Below, in pieces: positions 38,440 through 50,999 of a DNA stretch of 64,000 bases (the stretch's first letter is position 1; the number at the start of each line of letters is the position of its first letter). Location of the stretch: contig OU744454.1 of the NCBI GenBank assembly GCA_916610825.1, forward strand, positions 13,656,336 through 13,720,335, read 5' to 3'. The notes under the pieces are model-generated. The model was not told the DNA's origin. It was given only the letters and a program-made list of their open reading frames with translations, and did no database searches. Source of the DNA: Haliclystus octoradiatus. Its lineage: Eukaryota > Cnidaria > Staurozoa > Stauromedusae > Haliclystidae. A program made the position numbers and the translations under genes.

Positions 38440-39400
38440 GCAGATAAATATGCAAAAACACCTATATGGTTGATTATACTTCAAATACGTTATGATACGC
38501 TGTCATATGAATCATGTAGCTTCTCCCAGGTTTTAGAATGTTTAGAGTGTTAAAATTCTTAAAAATTACTAACCGGTACAAATTTTCCTATTGGTGGAAC
38601 ACAAATGCGAAAAACCGCGCTATAAAGAATTCTAATAAAAAGACGAAAAAAGACGGATCGATTTTGAATATGTATTGAAGGAGAAACTATATTCAGGAAA
38701 TTTCTATTTAGATCTATAGTTGAATTCGGATCACGCCACATAAGTTATTATGCTGAGCCAAAATACGCACTAGAGGTTCGACAAAGTAAGAAATAAGCAT
38801 TTCGCTTTGGACCGCTTGAGTGATAGGAAGAAAACTATTTGTTTGATATTATACTATTGTAATTTCAAACTGTATTATTGCGTACAATATACATAAAATA
38901 GTTACTTCTATGTATCAATATTCGTTCCATGTAAAAGTATATTATTAATTTTTGGAGCTATTTCCTATACAAATTTGACAATGAACAGCATTTCCATTCA
39001 ATGTCACAACATTAAGTTTATTTTCAAGCGACGCCCTTCAGATTGCACATATCCAATGGCACACAATAGAAAGGAATTGGTTTTAAAATTATTGTTGCCG
39101 GAAATTTAGATTTGGTCAGTATAGCAGAGAAAAATATAATTACATTGGATCAAAACCAGATTTTATCAATTCCAATGTTTAATATTTTGATGATCATGAC
39201 ATATATTTTATCTATTATTTTGAAACAACGACAAAAGAGGGTGTACTTTAAAATTTGTATGAAACTATTACATCTAAACTAGTGGCCAACTCGGCTTCCT
39301 GTAGACTATACCACTATGTAACGATTTATCTTCTAAGGACATGATCAATTAGTCGTAAACTCACATTCATAATTAATGGCTGTGAAACATTCTATACGAT
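38440..39400. other. Intergenic, nothing recognised
   Basis: AT-rich sequence after GPCR A. The frame at 38559-38741 (-) and others are unmatched. No repeat with defined ends was seen. Confidence 0.4.
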
Positions 39401-40870
39401 GCAAGTATATGAGACTTCAGGAGATCTTAAAATCAGATTTATTATTTTTGACCAACACGAACTGGGAAATTTGCAAATATAGGTCTGAAAAAAATATGTT
39501 TTTTTCCATATTGTTAAATGATTCCTTGCAAAATACATCCCCGCAATATCATTAAGATTTGTGTGTGATAAAGAACAGTTTTTTACATACGTTATTCTAC
39601 AGATCCAGCCTGTAACTTCTGTTACTATCATTCAGATCATAGATTATAGACTACAGTGATTGACAGCTTTATTTTTTTTTCGACAGCGTGAACAGAATAT
39701 GCCGAATTTGGCGTGAAGCGAACCTCTATCTAAAACCAGAGATAAACAAATTAGTCAAAATTTTGTTATTTTCATAGCATCTGAAGTATTTTTATCGTAC
39801 GTGATAGAGCAAGATTTATGTTTTGCAAATACATCCTACTTTAAATATTCGTGTCAATATAATTAAATATGTAACCAAACTAAGGAGTGATAAGGCAATT
39901 TCAATTCATAATACCTTTTCTAAAAAATTTGAGGTAGATTATTACTAAATCATTCTTGTGCAATTAGCAAATAGAAACTAATCCTTGTTACTTTTCAAAT
40001 GTAAACTGTTTTTAAGATTGAATTTATCAAATCTATCTATGTAAGATTCTATGGAAGACGGCGCCAAAAGATCACAATAAAATTGGTTCCGACGGTTCAA
40101 CGGGCTGTTATCAATTCGTATGATCATCAATCCCATCAACAAGCTACGGGTGGGAGGTACCAGCAGGTGAAATCAAAATATTTTGCAGTACAAAATCACA
40201 CTCATAGAACGTAAACAATGGATTGACGAGTTAGCAATGAAAGTTTGGATTCACGACGTTCGGAAGTATCTAAATTCTTTTACTTTCAACAACTATTCTG
40301 ATATCCATGTTTATTTTGCGACTAAGGCGGGGCATGGAGATATTGGGTATCACGCGATAAGTCTCGATCAAAGAAAGTAACATTTCTGCCAAATTCTCTA
40401 ATTTGCAACATTGCCAAACAAACTTGGATTGTCTCGTTTGTGAATGCTATTCTTTGGAGAATTGAAATTGACATTGAATAATATTATCCAACCCCAACCA
40501 CACAAGGGGAAAACTATTATAGTGTTTATGTACATTTAGTAAGTATATTTACTAATGTTGATTATACATTGATAAAAAGTATTTTTATTTATTTTTATCT
40601 TGAAAATGGTAAGTTGTAAGTTGTCGAGAAACGTTGCTCAAATCACAATTAAAAATAATTTACTGTTACCTATGACTTTTGTATTGAAATGCTTTAAGTA
40701 AATTTTATTTTCAAATTTCACATTCCATAACTAGATTGTTTAGGAATAACAACAAAGGAAGAATAACCAGCGTTTACATTATATAAGCAACACAGCGGTC
40801 TTATACGTAGGAAAATTGAGTTATAAAAGTCACGGTTTAGTTGAGTCGCTTTCAATCCTACGGTCCGCTA
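39400..40870 (+). repeat. Segmental duplication unit, sister of 35.26-36.45 kb
   Basis: Diverged copy of the sequence downstream of the 34.7-kb GPCR relic. Blocks line up in the same order over more than 1 kb: GTGATAAAGAACAGTTT, ACTACAGTGATTGACAGC, AACCAGAG, CCAAATTCTCTAATTTG, GTGAATGCTATTCTTTGGAG. No coding sequence is shared. It places GPCR A within a repeated unit. Confidence 0.7.
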
Positions 40871-42148
40871 TAGCTTTGGAAACTCAATGAACCTTTTTCC
40901 TTTACTCGGAAATTGATGCGTTTTATTTCGATCTTTAGACGGTTTGAAGATCAAAACTAAATGCGTGAAGCTTCGAGTAACTGAATAAGGCTTTTCCTCA
41001 TCTCTCTCTCTAAGTATTATATAATGCTCTGTTTTTTCACATTAATTGTCTATCTGAGTTTACACTCAATATAATTAATTTTTATAATTTATAATTATAG
41101 CTTTCTGATGTGGAACAATCCACCTATTAATATTATTATATTATTATTATTATTAGCTTTATAACTGTAATTATTTCGTAAAACAAATATTCAAATTGTC
41201 AAGTTTCTAGTAAAATTTTTCAAGTTTCTGTTGACAACTGACCATGACAACCAACACATCTGTGTATGTGTTGGTGTTACTAAAATCAGCATCTCCACCT
41301 CGTTTAACATTATTTGTTCGAGTAGGAATGCAATTGCGTCGATGGACAAGTCGGTGTGGAAAAGTAAAACGTTATTATTGTAGAGAATAAGAGAGCCCCT
41401 TTGTTCCTGCAGTGCATTTCATTCCCGAATGTGATTCATGAGAAGCGATTTATGTTGATTATGTCGATTTGGCTGACTTAAAATTTATGGTTATGCAATT
41501 GACGCAATTTCGAAGGAATGAGAACAATATGAGTGGTTACGTGTATCAACTCAGCAGCTGTCAGTTCTTTATCGTTTTAAAATCAAATTTAAGGTAACTT
41601 CTATAAGCACAAAAATCAAAAGCAATAACAATCACATCACGGTTGTATTATTCTGTAACAAATCAATATTAAATAAACTTTTTTCTCGAGTAGACAATAT
41701 TCTATTACGAATTTGATCAGTTGTTCTTTCTAGACTTCTCATCTTGATAAAATTATCAATAATCAAGTCGAATTGTCCCCATCACACACTATCCGCATAA
41801 TAAACAGTTTTTATAGATGCTTTAAATCTTGTTTTTGAACAAAACTCAAATCTTTCACTCTTAAAGTTGATATTTAAGGTTAATTTTTTTAATATTTGTG
41901 GTTCTATTTTCAAAAGCAATAAAATTTTCAAATCCCCTTAGATATTCAAAATGGTATCCGGAATCGGTTACATTATACCAATTAATTGAAGAAAAAAAAA
42001 CAGAAACAGAACTACGTCAACTCCACTTCCATGATTGCGATTGACGATGCGTTTAATCGATTTGCTGATAGCAAATCAAGATGGCGAAGAAACAAGATTA
42101 GTCACTTGACTTTATTCGATATCATGACATATAAATGATTCAAATTTA

Positions 42149-42222
42149 GTTCCATTGTAAGCTGGACACATCCAACATAATCACCAGCTAATTGCAGCGT
42201 TACGATCAAGACATTTGCACTG
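42149..42222 (+). pseudogene. Very short relic of a GPCR 5' end
   Basis: CATTGTAAGCTGGACACA, TCACCAGCTAATTGCAGCGT and AAGACATTTGCACTGAATAC follow the order of the start region of the two intact receptors (TTGCAAGCTGGAACTAACAC, GCTAATTGCAACGATACGAT, AATTTGCACTCGATAAT). The ATG is lost and similarity ends soon after, so it is a truncated copy. Confidence 0.65.
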
Positions 42223-42229
42223 AATACAT

Positions 42230-44134
42230 AGATACATACATTGCCAATGATATACATACATACACTGCCATACATACACAGAATGCCAATTTCACATTTT
42301 CAAGCATGTTCAGCAATTGAGTTAGCCTATATTGATGGTTTTCGTAGCGAACAAAAGCAAAACAACACCCGCAATCAAATACCTGACGGGTGCCCCCCCC
42401 CTGTTGCGCCTCTGGACCCAACCCTGCTTATATTCGACGATTCACGATCAAAGCCGTCATAAAATTCTGAGAAAATGCTGCATGTGAGCTTCATGGTCTT
42501 TGATTCTTCTGTTCTCCCATGGTTTTGCAAATCCACAGAAGCATGACGAAAACACAAAATGTATGAATTAAGAGGGTTCTGACCCTGATATGATTTATAA
42601 ATTCATCACTGGTGAGCTCAACAGTAAAATTTGCTAAAACAAGAAACGGGAAAGTATTTATGGAATTTTTAAGCACATGTTATGTGAATTTCAAGTTGTC
42701 CGGAGAAACCTGCTGTTCTAGATATGTTGTGCTTGGTCTATTATCGTTAAATAATAAAATTATTTTCAATGTAACCTTCCCGCCAAACAAATCAAACGCA
42801 ATAATAATTATGACACCGTTGTATTTTTTTTTACAATCAAAATAGGCATATGATATAAGGCGATGGGTAAATTGATGAGTTAATACAATTATTATACATA
42901 TATTATTTTGATTAAGTTCAAATGCGTTAAAAACTTACCTTTCGGATGTCTTTTCATAATGTAATACATCGTAATTTCCAACAAAAAACTACCACTTCAG
43001 AAGCAGAAACGAATTGTATCCTGCCACTGCTTCAGTCATTAAGAATAAAGACAAGAAAGAATATGATATATTTCATTTGATTAAATATCCAAAAGTTCTT
43101 TTTAAAAACATTTGAGTTAATTAACATAGCGTTTTCATATTTCCCGCTTGTTCTAAATACAAAACAAAACAAGCTGCCATTTTTAAATTGTTTTTTTCTT
43201 ACAAAAATAGGTAACTATAAATTCAAAATGGGGCAAATGTCATGAACCCCTTTTAAATGTTTGCAGAATAAATTTAGCGAACCACGTGATATCTTAGCAT
43301 AATAAAAAGAGGTAGCTAATCAAATATGCTAAAGAAATTGTGTTGCTAGGAAATCATAGCTTTATATATGGGATCAAAGGAGCAAAATTTACCGGCGGCC
43401 TCCACGCGTCTAGAACCACATGCGTGTTTGACGCTCGTATTACCTGAAGCCATGCAGAAGCCCTGACTGAAGTTGATCGTTGAGTTTACGCACCAAGCTT
43501 AATTGAAGTTGAGCTCCTTAAAATTATAATAGGATAATAATAGGATATAGTGTTTGATATTCTGATTATTACTATTGTTTTATTTCTATTGTTGGTATCA
43601 CTTTGTTGTAATTGAATTGAATAGGTGTCAATCTCAAGAGTTGTAATCGACACTCATTAGAGTTGCAAAGCATACAGTGAAAGCTAAGCAAGCAAAAAAT
43701 TAATTAATCCGTTACCGTTACAAAAATAGTAATGATTACAAATGAAATAATTGTTTTAGAAATGTTAATTGATTACAGGTAAAGATTACTGAAAAAATAA
43801 TTGATTACAGTAATGAACTACTTCAGTAACGATTACTAATTACAGCCCTGCTTTTGAACGCTAATAACGATTGACATAGTTCTCAGATTATTATCCCTGA
43901 TATATTTTTGTTGGTTTGGGAACATCCACGTTTGAATAAATAATGCATAGGCAAAGTTCAAAATGGCTATGTTAATTAACGTATTACCATAGTCATAGTA
44001 AACTCAAGGATAAAAATTATCATTAACTTTGTAAAAATGACTGAGACGTTTAGCCTAAGTTTAATACTTCATTTAATTTCCAGGCATATAAATGAATTCT
44101 TTACTAATTGAATAGTTGTAGTTTTAACCTTTCT
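42230..44134. other. Intergenic; end of a hAT-like fragment with GTAATGATTAC repeats
   Basis: About 43690-43850 is rich in inverted GTAATGATTAC/GTAATCGTTAC phrases and ends TTACAGCCCTG, whose complement (CAGGGCTGTAA) looks like a hAT terminus. The partner end is not identified. No gene is supported; frames at 42206-42845 are small and unmatched. Confidence 0.4.
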
Positions 44135-44138
44135 TTAA

Positions 44139-46086
44139 AGTGGGAATAAACCCCCAGACTATCTTTACATATATAGTAGAACCCGACGTGAAAAAAACAA
44201 TGGCGTAATTTTTTTTTCGATCTGGAAATTATTTCTTGGTGAAAAGCGCCTTCAAAGTGGTGTTTTGGCCCAAATGTCGCTGAGGGAAAAAAAGGGATTG
44301 GATCTAGCTTTATGACGACAAAGTCACAAGTCGTGTGGTTTTTCTAATAGACTTTAGATCGGACTAATCACGCGATGTTACGTTTGAGATGGCGTAGCTC
44401 TGTAACGGCATTCTATTTTTCTCTCCCACAAAACTGAGGTAAGGAAGAACATATAAACTCAAGAGTAGCAAAATTCCAGATGATTTAATGATTTTAAAGT
44501 TCACGAATTTGAAGAAAATAAAAATCAGAAAATATTTCATTCGTAGCGCGCGTTATACAGATTATATTTTGACATATCATTCTCACACATATTTAACACA
44601 TATCAAAAGATTCTCTGGTGACCACAAAAGCTAGCTAAGTAGAATTTATTGTTGTAAGCATATGTCTGCACTGAAAATGGAGTGTTCTTTTGAGGGTAGA
44701 AATCATAATGTATGGTGGGAAACGCTATTAATATAGTCCTCTTTTCACAGAAGCGAAATCTGGCCATCTGATTTCGCGTCTCTGTAGAAAGGTATTTTGT
44801 GCAAAGTAATTTCTGCACTGTATTACTACATCCTATAAATTACAGATTGTGACGACATGATTGTGACTAACATGTTCCACTTTATAGCCGAAGGAATGAA
44901 TACTAGACTGGTAAAATAATTTTGTGGCGTATGTAAAATAAGGAACGAGACTTCACATTGCAAAACCCTAATTTTGTAACGGCTGTAAACTTGAATAAGA
45001 ACGTCCGAGCCCTCTATCATGTTTGTACTATTTTCCGATATTTTATAGAATTTTATAGTGTAATGTACTGAAGAATTCTCAATGGTTTTTTAAATATTGA
45101 ATGCTTGGTGAATTAATGATGAACACTTTGTTAGACTATTGAGTATAATATATCTATCTATACAGCCGTATAAAGTATACGATTACATGGTTTAAGTTTT
45201 ACTAGACGAACATCAATTTCAAACTTAAACGTTGAAATGATAGTTGAAAAATGTCTATTTAATAATTTAGTAGTACCGATAGTTAAATAAATCCGAAAAA
45301 GTACAATTAATACTTTGCAGTACCAACTCCAGTACAATTAATACTTTGCAGTACCATACTCCAGGAAAAACGTCTGTGCATGCCCGTGCAAATCAAATCA
45401 GTTTACATTCACATTTAGATCATGAAAAGGATATCTTGTAGAAATGTTTACTCAAGAACAAGTTCCAGATCATAGAGTTAAAAATAGTTAAAACTTATAT
45501 AGCGTAAGATCAAGCTATTTTGAAGGGTACGTGTTTACTAATTAAGATTTGAGAAGTACTGCGGTCACACAGAATACGTAACTAATATGTGTCACTAGAC
45601 TAGTCACAAAGGAACAGTCGCACCGCCTGACATTTGTATTAATCCGCAATCTATATCAGATTCATCGCGCTTAATGACGCTACAAGAAATTATTTCGACC
45701 GAGCGTTTCAATAGATTTTATTCTGCTCCTGAAATCACAAATTGCATCTTTTTTATGTAATTCGCCAGTTTATATGTTTGTTCATGGCTCAGCCTTGTCA
45801 GAAATTTTTTTTGCGTGACTTCTCGGAGCTAGGTCACCTCAAAGATTACGTCGCGTGATCAGCCCACTCTTGAGTCTGTTAGACAAACCACACGACTTGT
45901 GACTTTGTCGTCATAAAGCTAGATCCAATCCCTTTTTTTTCTCAGCGACATTTGGGTCAAAACACCACTTTGAATGCGCTTTTCACCAAGAAATAATTTC
46001 CAGATCGAAAAACAAATTACGCCATTGTTTTTTTCACGTCGGGTTCTACTACATATGTAAAGATGGTCTGGGGGTTTATTCCCATT
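44139..46086. mobile_element. Long-TIR element, 1.95 kb, probable TTAA target
   Basis: The left arm (44139-44400) and right arm (45830-46086) are inverted copies of about 250 nt: TGGGAATAAACCCCCAGACT, GTAGAACCCGACGTG, GATCTGGAAATTATTTCTTG, GTCACAAGTCGTGTGGTTT. TTAA stands just outside each end (44135-44138, 46087-46090), which would suit a piggyBac-type insertion, but the ambiguous T/A-rich border leaves this open. Inner frames (44603-44818, 44826-45020) are unmatched. At 45300-45358 a unit of about 32 bp, GTACAATTAATACTTTGCAG onward, is tandemly duplicated. Confidence 0.75.
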
Positions 46087-46384
46087 TTAAAGATTTTCCC
46101 TTTGATAGAAATCAAATAAATATATGAATATTCATAAATGACAAATATCTGAAGTGTGATCTCATATGATAGCTATTATTGCACACAGCTAAAAAGAAGT
46201 TGAATAAAAAACCATATGACATGATAGAATTCGATTTGCCATCAAGCAAAATTTGTCACAAATTTAAGGCCATCACAATTCCGTATTTTTTTTTTGCTAC
46301 GTAGGAAGATGAATTGAACTTCGTTTGGACCAATGTAATTGGCCATAGCTGCACTGGAGTCGTGAAAAATATACTGATAGAAAT

Positions 46385-46502
46385 TTCTTTCTCATAAGCG
46401 AAGTCCATCGCAGCATTTGAACATGTGTGCACCGACGAGGAATCGAACCCCAGTCTCCCTCACATAGTGTGGACATTCTGCCACTGAGCTACAAGTGCAC
46501 AC
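46385..46502 (-). repeat. tRNA-derived SINE, family S3 (reference for the interrupted copy at 15.95 kb)
   Basis: The minus strand reads TGTAGCTCAGTGGCAGAATG (A-box) and GGGGTTCGATTCCTCGTC (perfect B-box GGTTCGATTCC), then GGTGCACACATGTT. The same parts, in order, appear at 15945-15976 and 16184-16240, where they are separated by the solo LTR. A mature tRNA is unlikely because the stems do not pair cleanly and the repeat tail follows. Confidence 0.75.
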
Positions 46503-46885
46503 ACAATTCCGTTATATTTAGCGTCACCGTACATCTAAACTTTTGGCAGATTTGCTATAGAAAAATAACTTAATTTGAATATTTCTCATCTTCATTCATT
46601 GCACAAATCTGCACAATATCAAATATTATAAAAGCTATCAATGAAAAATTCAACAATTAAATAATTAAAGCCCGTAAAAATGGTTTACATTTACAAGTAG
46701 TATAATCCGTGAAAATATACACTCAAATTACAGTTTAAAACCAATCAGTGCTCAAGAATCTTTCTTGGATATTTGTTCATTCAGAATATTAGTTGGAACC
46801 AATCCGATATATTCCATCAAAGTACAATAATTAGCATTATACTTGGATTACATTAATCAATCTTTTATCCTAGGATACATATCAT

Positions 46886-49806
46886 CTATTGTACAGACTC
46901 AGAGCATGAGCTATCTTCATTAAAAAACGCACCTTCACCATTAATTTCATGATAACCTTCTTGCATTGACGTAGATGGATCTTGATCAAAGAAACCATAT
47001 GGTTTTAAAAACAAAGTGTAAGATGTCCCAGTAGTTAGAGTAGCTGGTACATCTTCTGTATTGGGTATATGTAGTCCACCAAGAGGCACCCAAGCAACAA
47101 TGTCCTCATTATCAATAGTATCATTGTTATTTATTAGTTTATCGAAATCAAACACTGGGTTATTCATTCCATGTTGATTGTATAGACTTCCAGCTAATAC
47201 TTCAAGATCATTGTATCTGGATACTGCAAGTTCATATTTAATCCAGTTTGCTGATTTTGTAACTGGATAATCATCAGGATAGGTATTTTTATGTGTGTAT
47301 GCAGGGTAAATCCGATATCCTCTTGGTGATCCATATTCGTTTATTTTAGATGGATTTAAAAAGGTGAAATATTTTGGTATTCCATCTGGTCGAATAGATG
47401 ATGATTGCTCAGAAACGTGGTTTGTTCGTTTTAATGTTTTTTGAACGCGGTATCCACCATCTCCGTATGGATAACTCATGTTAGTTGGTGTTGGAATAAT
47501 AGTTTGAAATACATTTTTAGAACCGTCAATATCCAAATCGACTTTAAATAAAACATGATGATCGTGAACAGCTCCAACTACTTCTGGAGTTATCTTGTTT
47601 CCATAATCATTAGCATTGAATCCAGTACTAGTAACAGTCTGTACGTAACCGGTAGAACTTAGCTTTACTTCAATGATACCACTCGTATGCATAATGAAAT
47701 CAATGACGTAATCATAATTACCAGCTATAGCAATTGATCGTACCACTAACGCTCGATCAGCAAGACCAGCTCTGCTACTAACTTTATTTGCAATAAAATC
47801 AAAGACAGTATGTCGTCTGGCAGGTATAGCAACATCGTATTCAAAGACACAGAATATATGTTCTCTTGATGTGCTTATTGGGCTATCGCCAAAATGTGAT
47901 GCACTGAGATATATGGCACCTTTAGGACAATCAACACCTATGATTAATGGATGGAAACTAAGTCCTATTAATGCTGCTAGATCATGGAATGAAGAGACTT
48001 CAGGACTTTCACTTGAATAAAGAGCTAAAGCATCTTGTAGACTAATCTCGTAAGCAATTCTTTCATTGTTGAATCTTAGATCATATATAGTTGGCAAAAG
48101 ATTCTCATTTCTTGATATTTCAAATGTCCAACGTAAATAAGAAACTTGCCGACCGTTGATGGCGAAACGATGTCCTCCAGGAAATGACTGAACTGGGGCT
48201 TCAACGCGTTCGCTTGGATATAGTCTGTCACGCCGTCTAAATGATGCACGAAGGATCTCCTCTACGCTTGGGACTGGAATCTTAATCTTCGTTAATTGAC
48301 CAGTTTTATATTTTACAACAAAATCTGTCACACTTCTAAATGTTTCGTTTCCATAAATTATCTGTAATGTAGATAAAAGAAATAGACTCATAATAAGCAA
48401 ACAGATGATAATAATAATGGTTTTCTTGTAAAATGCCCTATCGTTCAAGTAGCAAATAAATTACGCGTATATAGAGCAAGGAAACACGTATTTTAACATA
48501 ACGACATTGAGTAATGGGAAGAACCACAATTAATTAAAAAATTAATTTAAAACGAATTCAGAACATGCACTTTTCCAAATGTCCTTTACAAGCTAGAAAG
48601 TCTAGAAATGGAACAAAACATTAAGGGTCATTAAGTCGAGAGACTAAAACGACAAATTCTAAAGTCTATTGATAGAAGTAACTGCAAAAACTTATACATC
48701 AATTTAAGATAACGAAATATTAAATAATGTTACTATAGACATTTTAACAAAAGGGAGGTATGAGTTTTGTATTGTGAGTTTTTCGTCTTTTTAAAAGGGG
48801 AACAAATTTGAAGTTTGACAAATAATTTTGATCTGAGGGAGAAAAAACATTCCAGGGTCACATTTTTAAAAATATGAAGGTAGGAAATTTCTCTGCTCAA
48901 AACATGTATCAATATATATACTGAACACATATTTCAATGGAATACTTACATCAAATATTGTATGAAGAGAAGTATTGCTACTACTTGCATCCAATGTAAT
49001 GAATAAAGGAAGGACGAACAGATCTGAAGTATCGTAATTACGTACAAGCTGAAGACGTAGCAAGTGTTTCCCTTCAGTAAAACTTGGCGATGTACCTGCT
49101 GTACCAAATGTTAGACATTGCGTACAATTAATAATTCCTTGCCCAAAACTTTCAACCAAAATATCATTAATCTGTGCTGTGATAAAGAAGAATGGTATGA
49201 TAACTTTCGAGTCAATCATAACAGAGTTTGGACGATTTGAATACGGAATTGGATAGCGATTTCCAATGACTCTCAACTCTGTATAATTAGTTGGTTGCGA
49301 CGAAGGCCATATTTCATATTCAACTATATTTTGTAAGCTTGGATCACCATTTATTATGATAACCTTTGCACGTCTGTAAGGCTTTATTCCACCGTTATGC
49401 AAATAGTTGATAACTTCAATTTTCGGTGGTAAACGATTAACAATGTTAAATATGACGTTGTCTGTAGTTTCTGCCAAATGAATCAATTTCAAATTTAACG
49501 ATGGTTGTACGAACAAATATTGTAAAATTGATTGAATTTCTTTTTCTGTTATCTCTTGAAATACAGTAGGCTCTGACGGTAGCGTTGTGTTCTGTTTTAA
49601 TGTTGACTGACATAGACTAACGGTTGGTGATTGTGTTGCATTCAAATTTGAAGTCCCGGTTGTATTCACTGTTATTATACGGACTGCATCATGATCATCA
49701 TCATCTAGCTCCCTTACAATCAAGGCGACTGCTAATCCAATTGTTGTCAAGATGAAAAATATCAAGAGACATTTAGCCCATAATGGTGTCCGTGTTGTAG
49801 AACTTC
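46886..49806 (-). CDS. AOC: Copper amine oxidase (AOC-like), membrane-anchored; first exon missing
   Basis: Oxidatively deaminates primary amines to aldehyde, ammonia and hydrogen peroxide. Two exons are clear: 49806-48950 and 48361-46886 (GTAAGTATT donor, ATTACAG acceptor, phase 0). They give about 776 residues, near the 763 of human AOC3. The N-terminal part has a membrane segment (LWAKCLLIFFILTTIGLAVA), then extracellular N2/N3-like sequence with Asn-glycosylation sites. The catalytic domain keeps the Asp of SFHDLAALIG, the TPQ tyrosine (first Tyr of NYDY near residue 500), copper ligands HDH and the His of LHIP..EDVP, and calcium-site DLDIDG. The apparent membrane helix before IIYGNETF in the exon-2 frame is intron polypyrimidine, not protein. 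The acceptor at 49807 calls for an upstream coding exon; no convincing one was found, though an in-frame GTG lies at 49891. Predicted ectoenzyme. Confidence 0.92.
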
Positions 49807-49809
49807 CTG

Positions 49810-50695
49810 TAGAATAAAAATCAAATAGAACATCACTGTGCTTGGTGGCCACGATAGCGATATGGCTTTCTCGTTTGTTAGTAGCCAGCACATGGGTTTA
49901 GATCTCGATAACACACTCACACGAGTGATGTAATCCCTTATTATCATATGCTAAGACTTGATATTATCAATGGTTCAAAGACATTCAAAGTTTATAAAAA
50001 TTCTTCATTCGGTGAATATGAAAAGTGATAAACTAGAGGAGGATAGATTTTATAGAAAAATTATCACTCTATGTCACTTTTCTACATGTTTTCAGGCGAA
50101 CTCGATGCAAGTTCAGAAATTATATTTAGAATTTATTCAGTATAACGTTTAACGTATCTCATAGTAAAAGTCATTTACAAATGTTTTCCAATTATATTTT
50201 TTTGCTCAATGTTTCGGATATCTTTTAGAAAACTGTTGCCATTAATTTTTGCTGTCAAATGTTTTAGAAGACACTTTTAATCAGATCGTCTAACACATCA
50301 TGTGATTTATCTACTCATTTTATACGAAACGATTTATTGGGGTTGTTATGACATAGATACTCACATACGCTAATTATAGTAAAGGCACGATCTTGTTTCT
50401 ATAATAGATTTGTGATAATGACTGGAAACGGTCGATCAGTTTGTTATTGCTCTTCTACATCGTCTAACTTGACTCATTTTTACGGCTTATCAATAATTGT
50501 ATATTGTATATTATCAGTAGTTTCCTTGAAAAAGATGTTGAAAACTTTTTTTCAAATCTGACCACCGAATATATTAATTTTTACGACTTACGAAACTCTA
50601 TTTTTGTCTTTTTTGTTCACACATTTACAAGACAATAATTTCATCATTTTAAAGCTATATTTCGAGATTACTAAATGTGTTCTACGTATATAACA
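49810..50695. other. Upstream region of the amine oxidase gene
   Basis: It should contain the first exon and promoter of the amine oxidase gene on the minus strand. An ATG-led short frame near 49947-49918 reaches CACTC|GTGTGAG in the needed phase, but the donor is weak, so it is not called. The plus-strand frame at 49958-50152 is unmatched. Confidence 0.35.
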
Positions 50696-50703
50696 CGTAT
50701 ATC

Positions 50704-50986
50704 CAGAGCCATCTATTTACAAGAGTTGGGACACTTCTGCCATTTTTGTATCTTTTTGCCTGGACCCGAGCACGTTTTTAATAGTGTGCATGTGCACGAG
50801 AATGTTGTGTGTTTTTTTCAGCCATATTGTATTGTATTTTTTCGCCCGTTTCACTTGAAATGATTGAGAACCTGTTTTCAAAAGAACAAAGATGGCGTCC
50901 AAAAATCACGTGACTGGCATCTGTCCAATTGGAGACGATAGCGGCTCATGAAAGCGTGTCCCAACCCTTGTAAATAGATGGCTCTG
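50704..50986. mobile_element. hAT-type MITE, copy 3, 8-bp TSD CGTATATC
   Basis: CAGAGCCATCTATTTACAAG and its near-exact complement; the TIR runs to about 31 nt (to GTTGGGACAC). The 8-bp duplication is perfect (50696-50703, 50987-50994). It is the best preserved of the three copies. The opposed 60-residue frames at 50675-50902 fall in its interior. Confidence 0.92.
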
Positions 50987-50999
50987 CGTATATCTACAG

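Noticed and set aside
42206..42845. Cluster of small frames on both strands
   Set aside because: They overlap one another, lack family motifs and lie in repeat-like sequence.
46420..46502. tRNA gene
   Set aside because: Perfect B-box but the same unit occurs as a SINE at 15.95 kb with an AT-rich tail.
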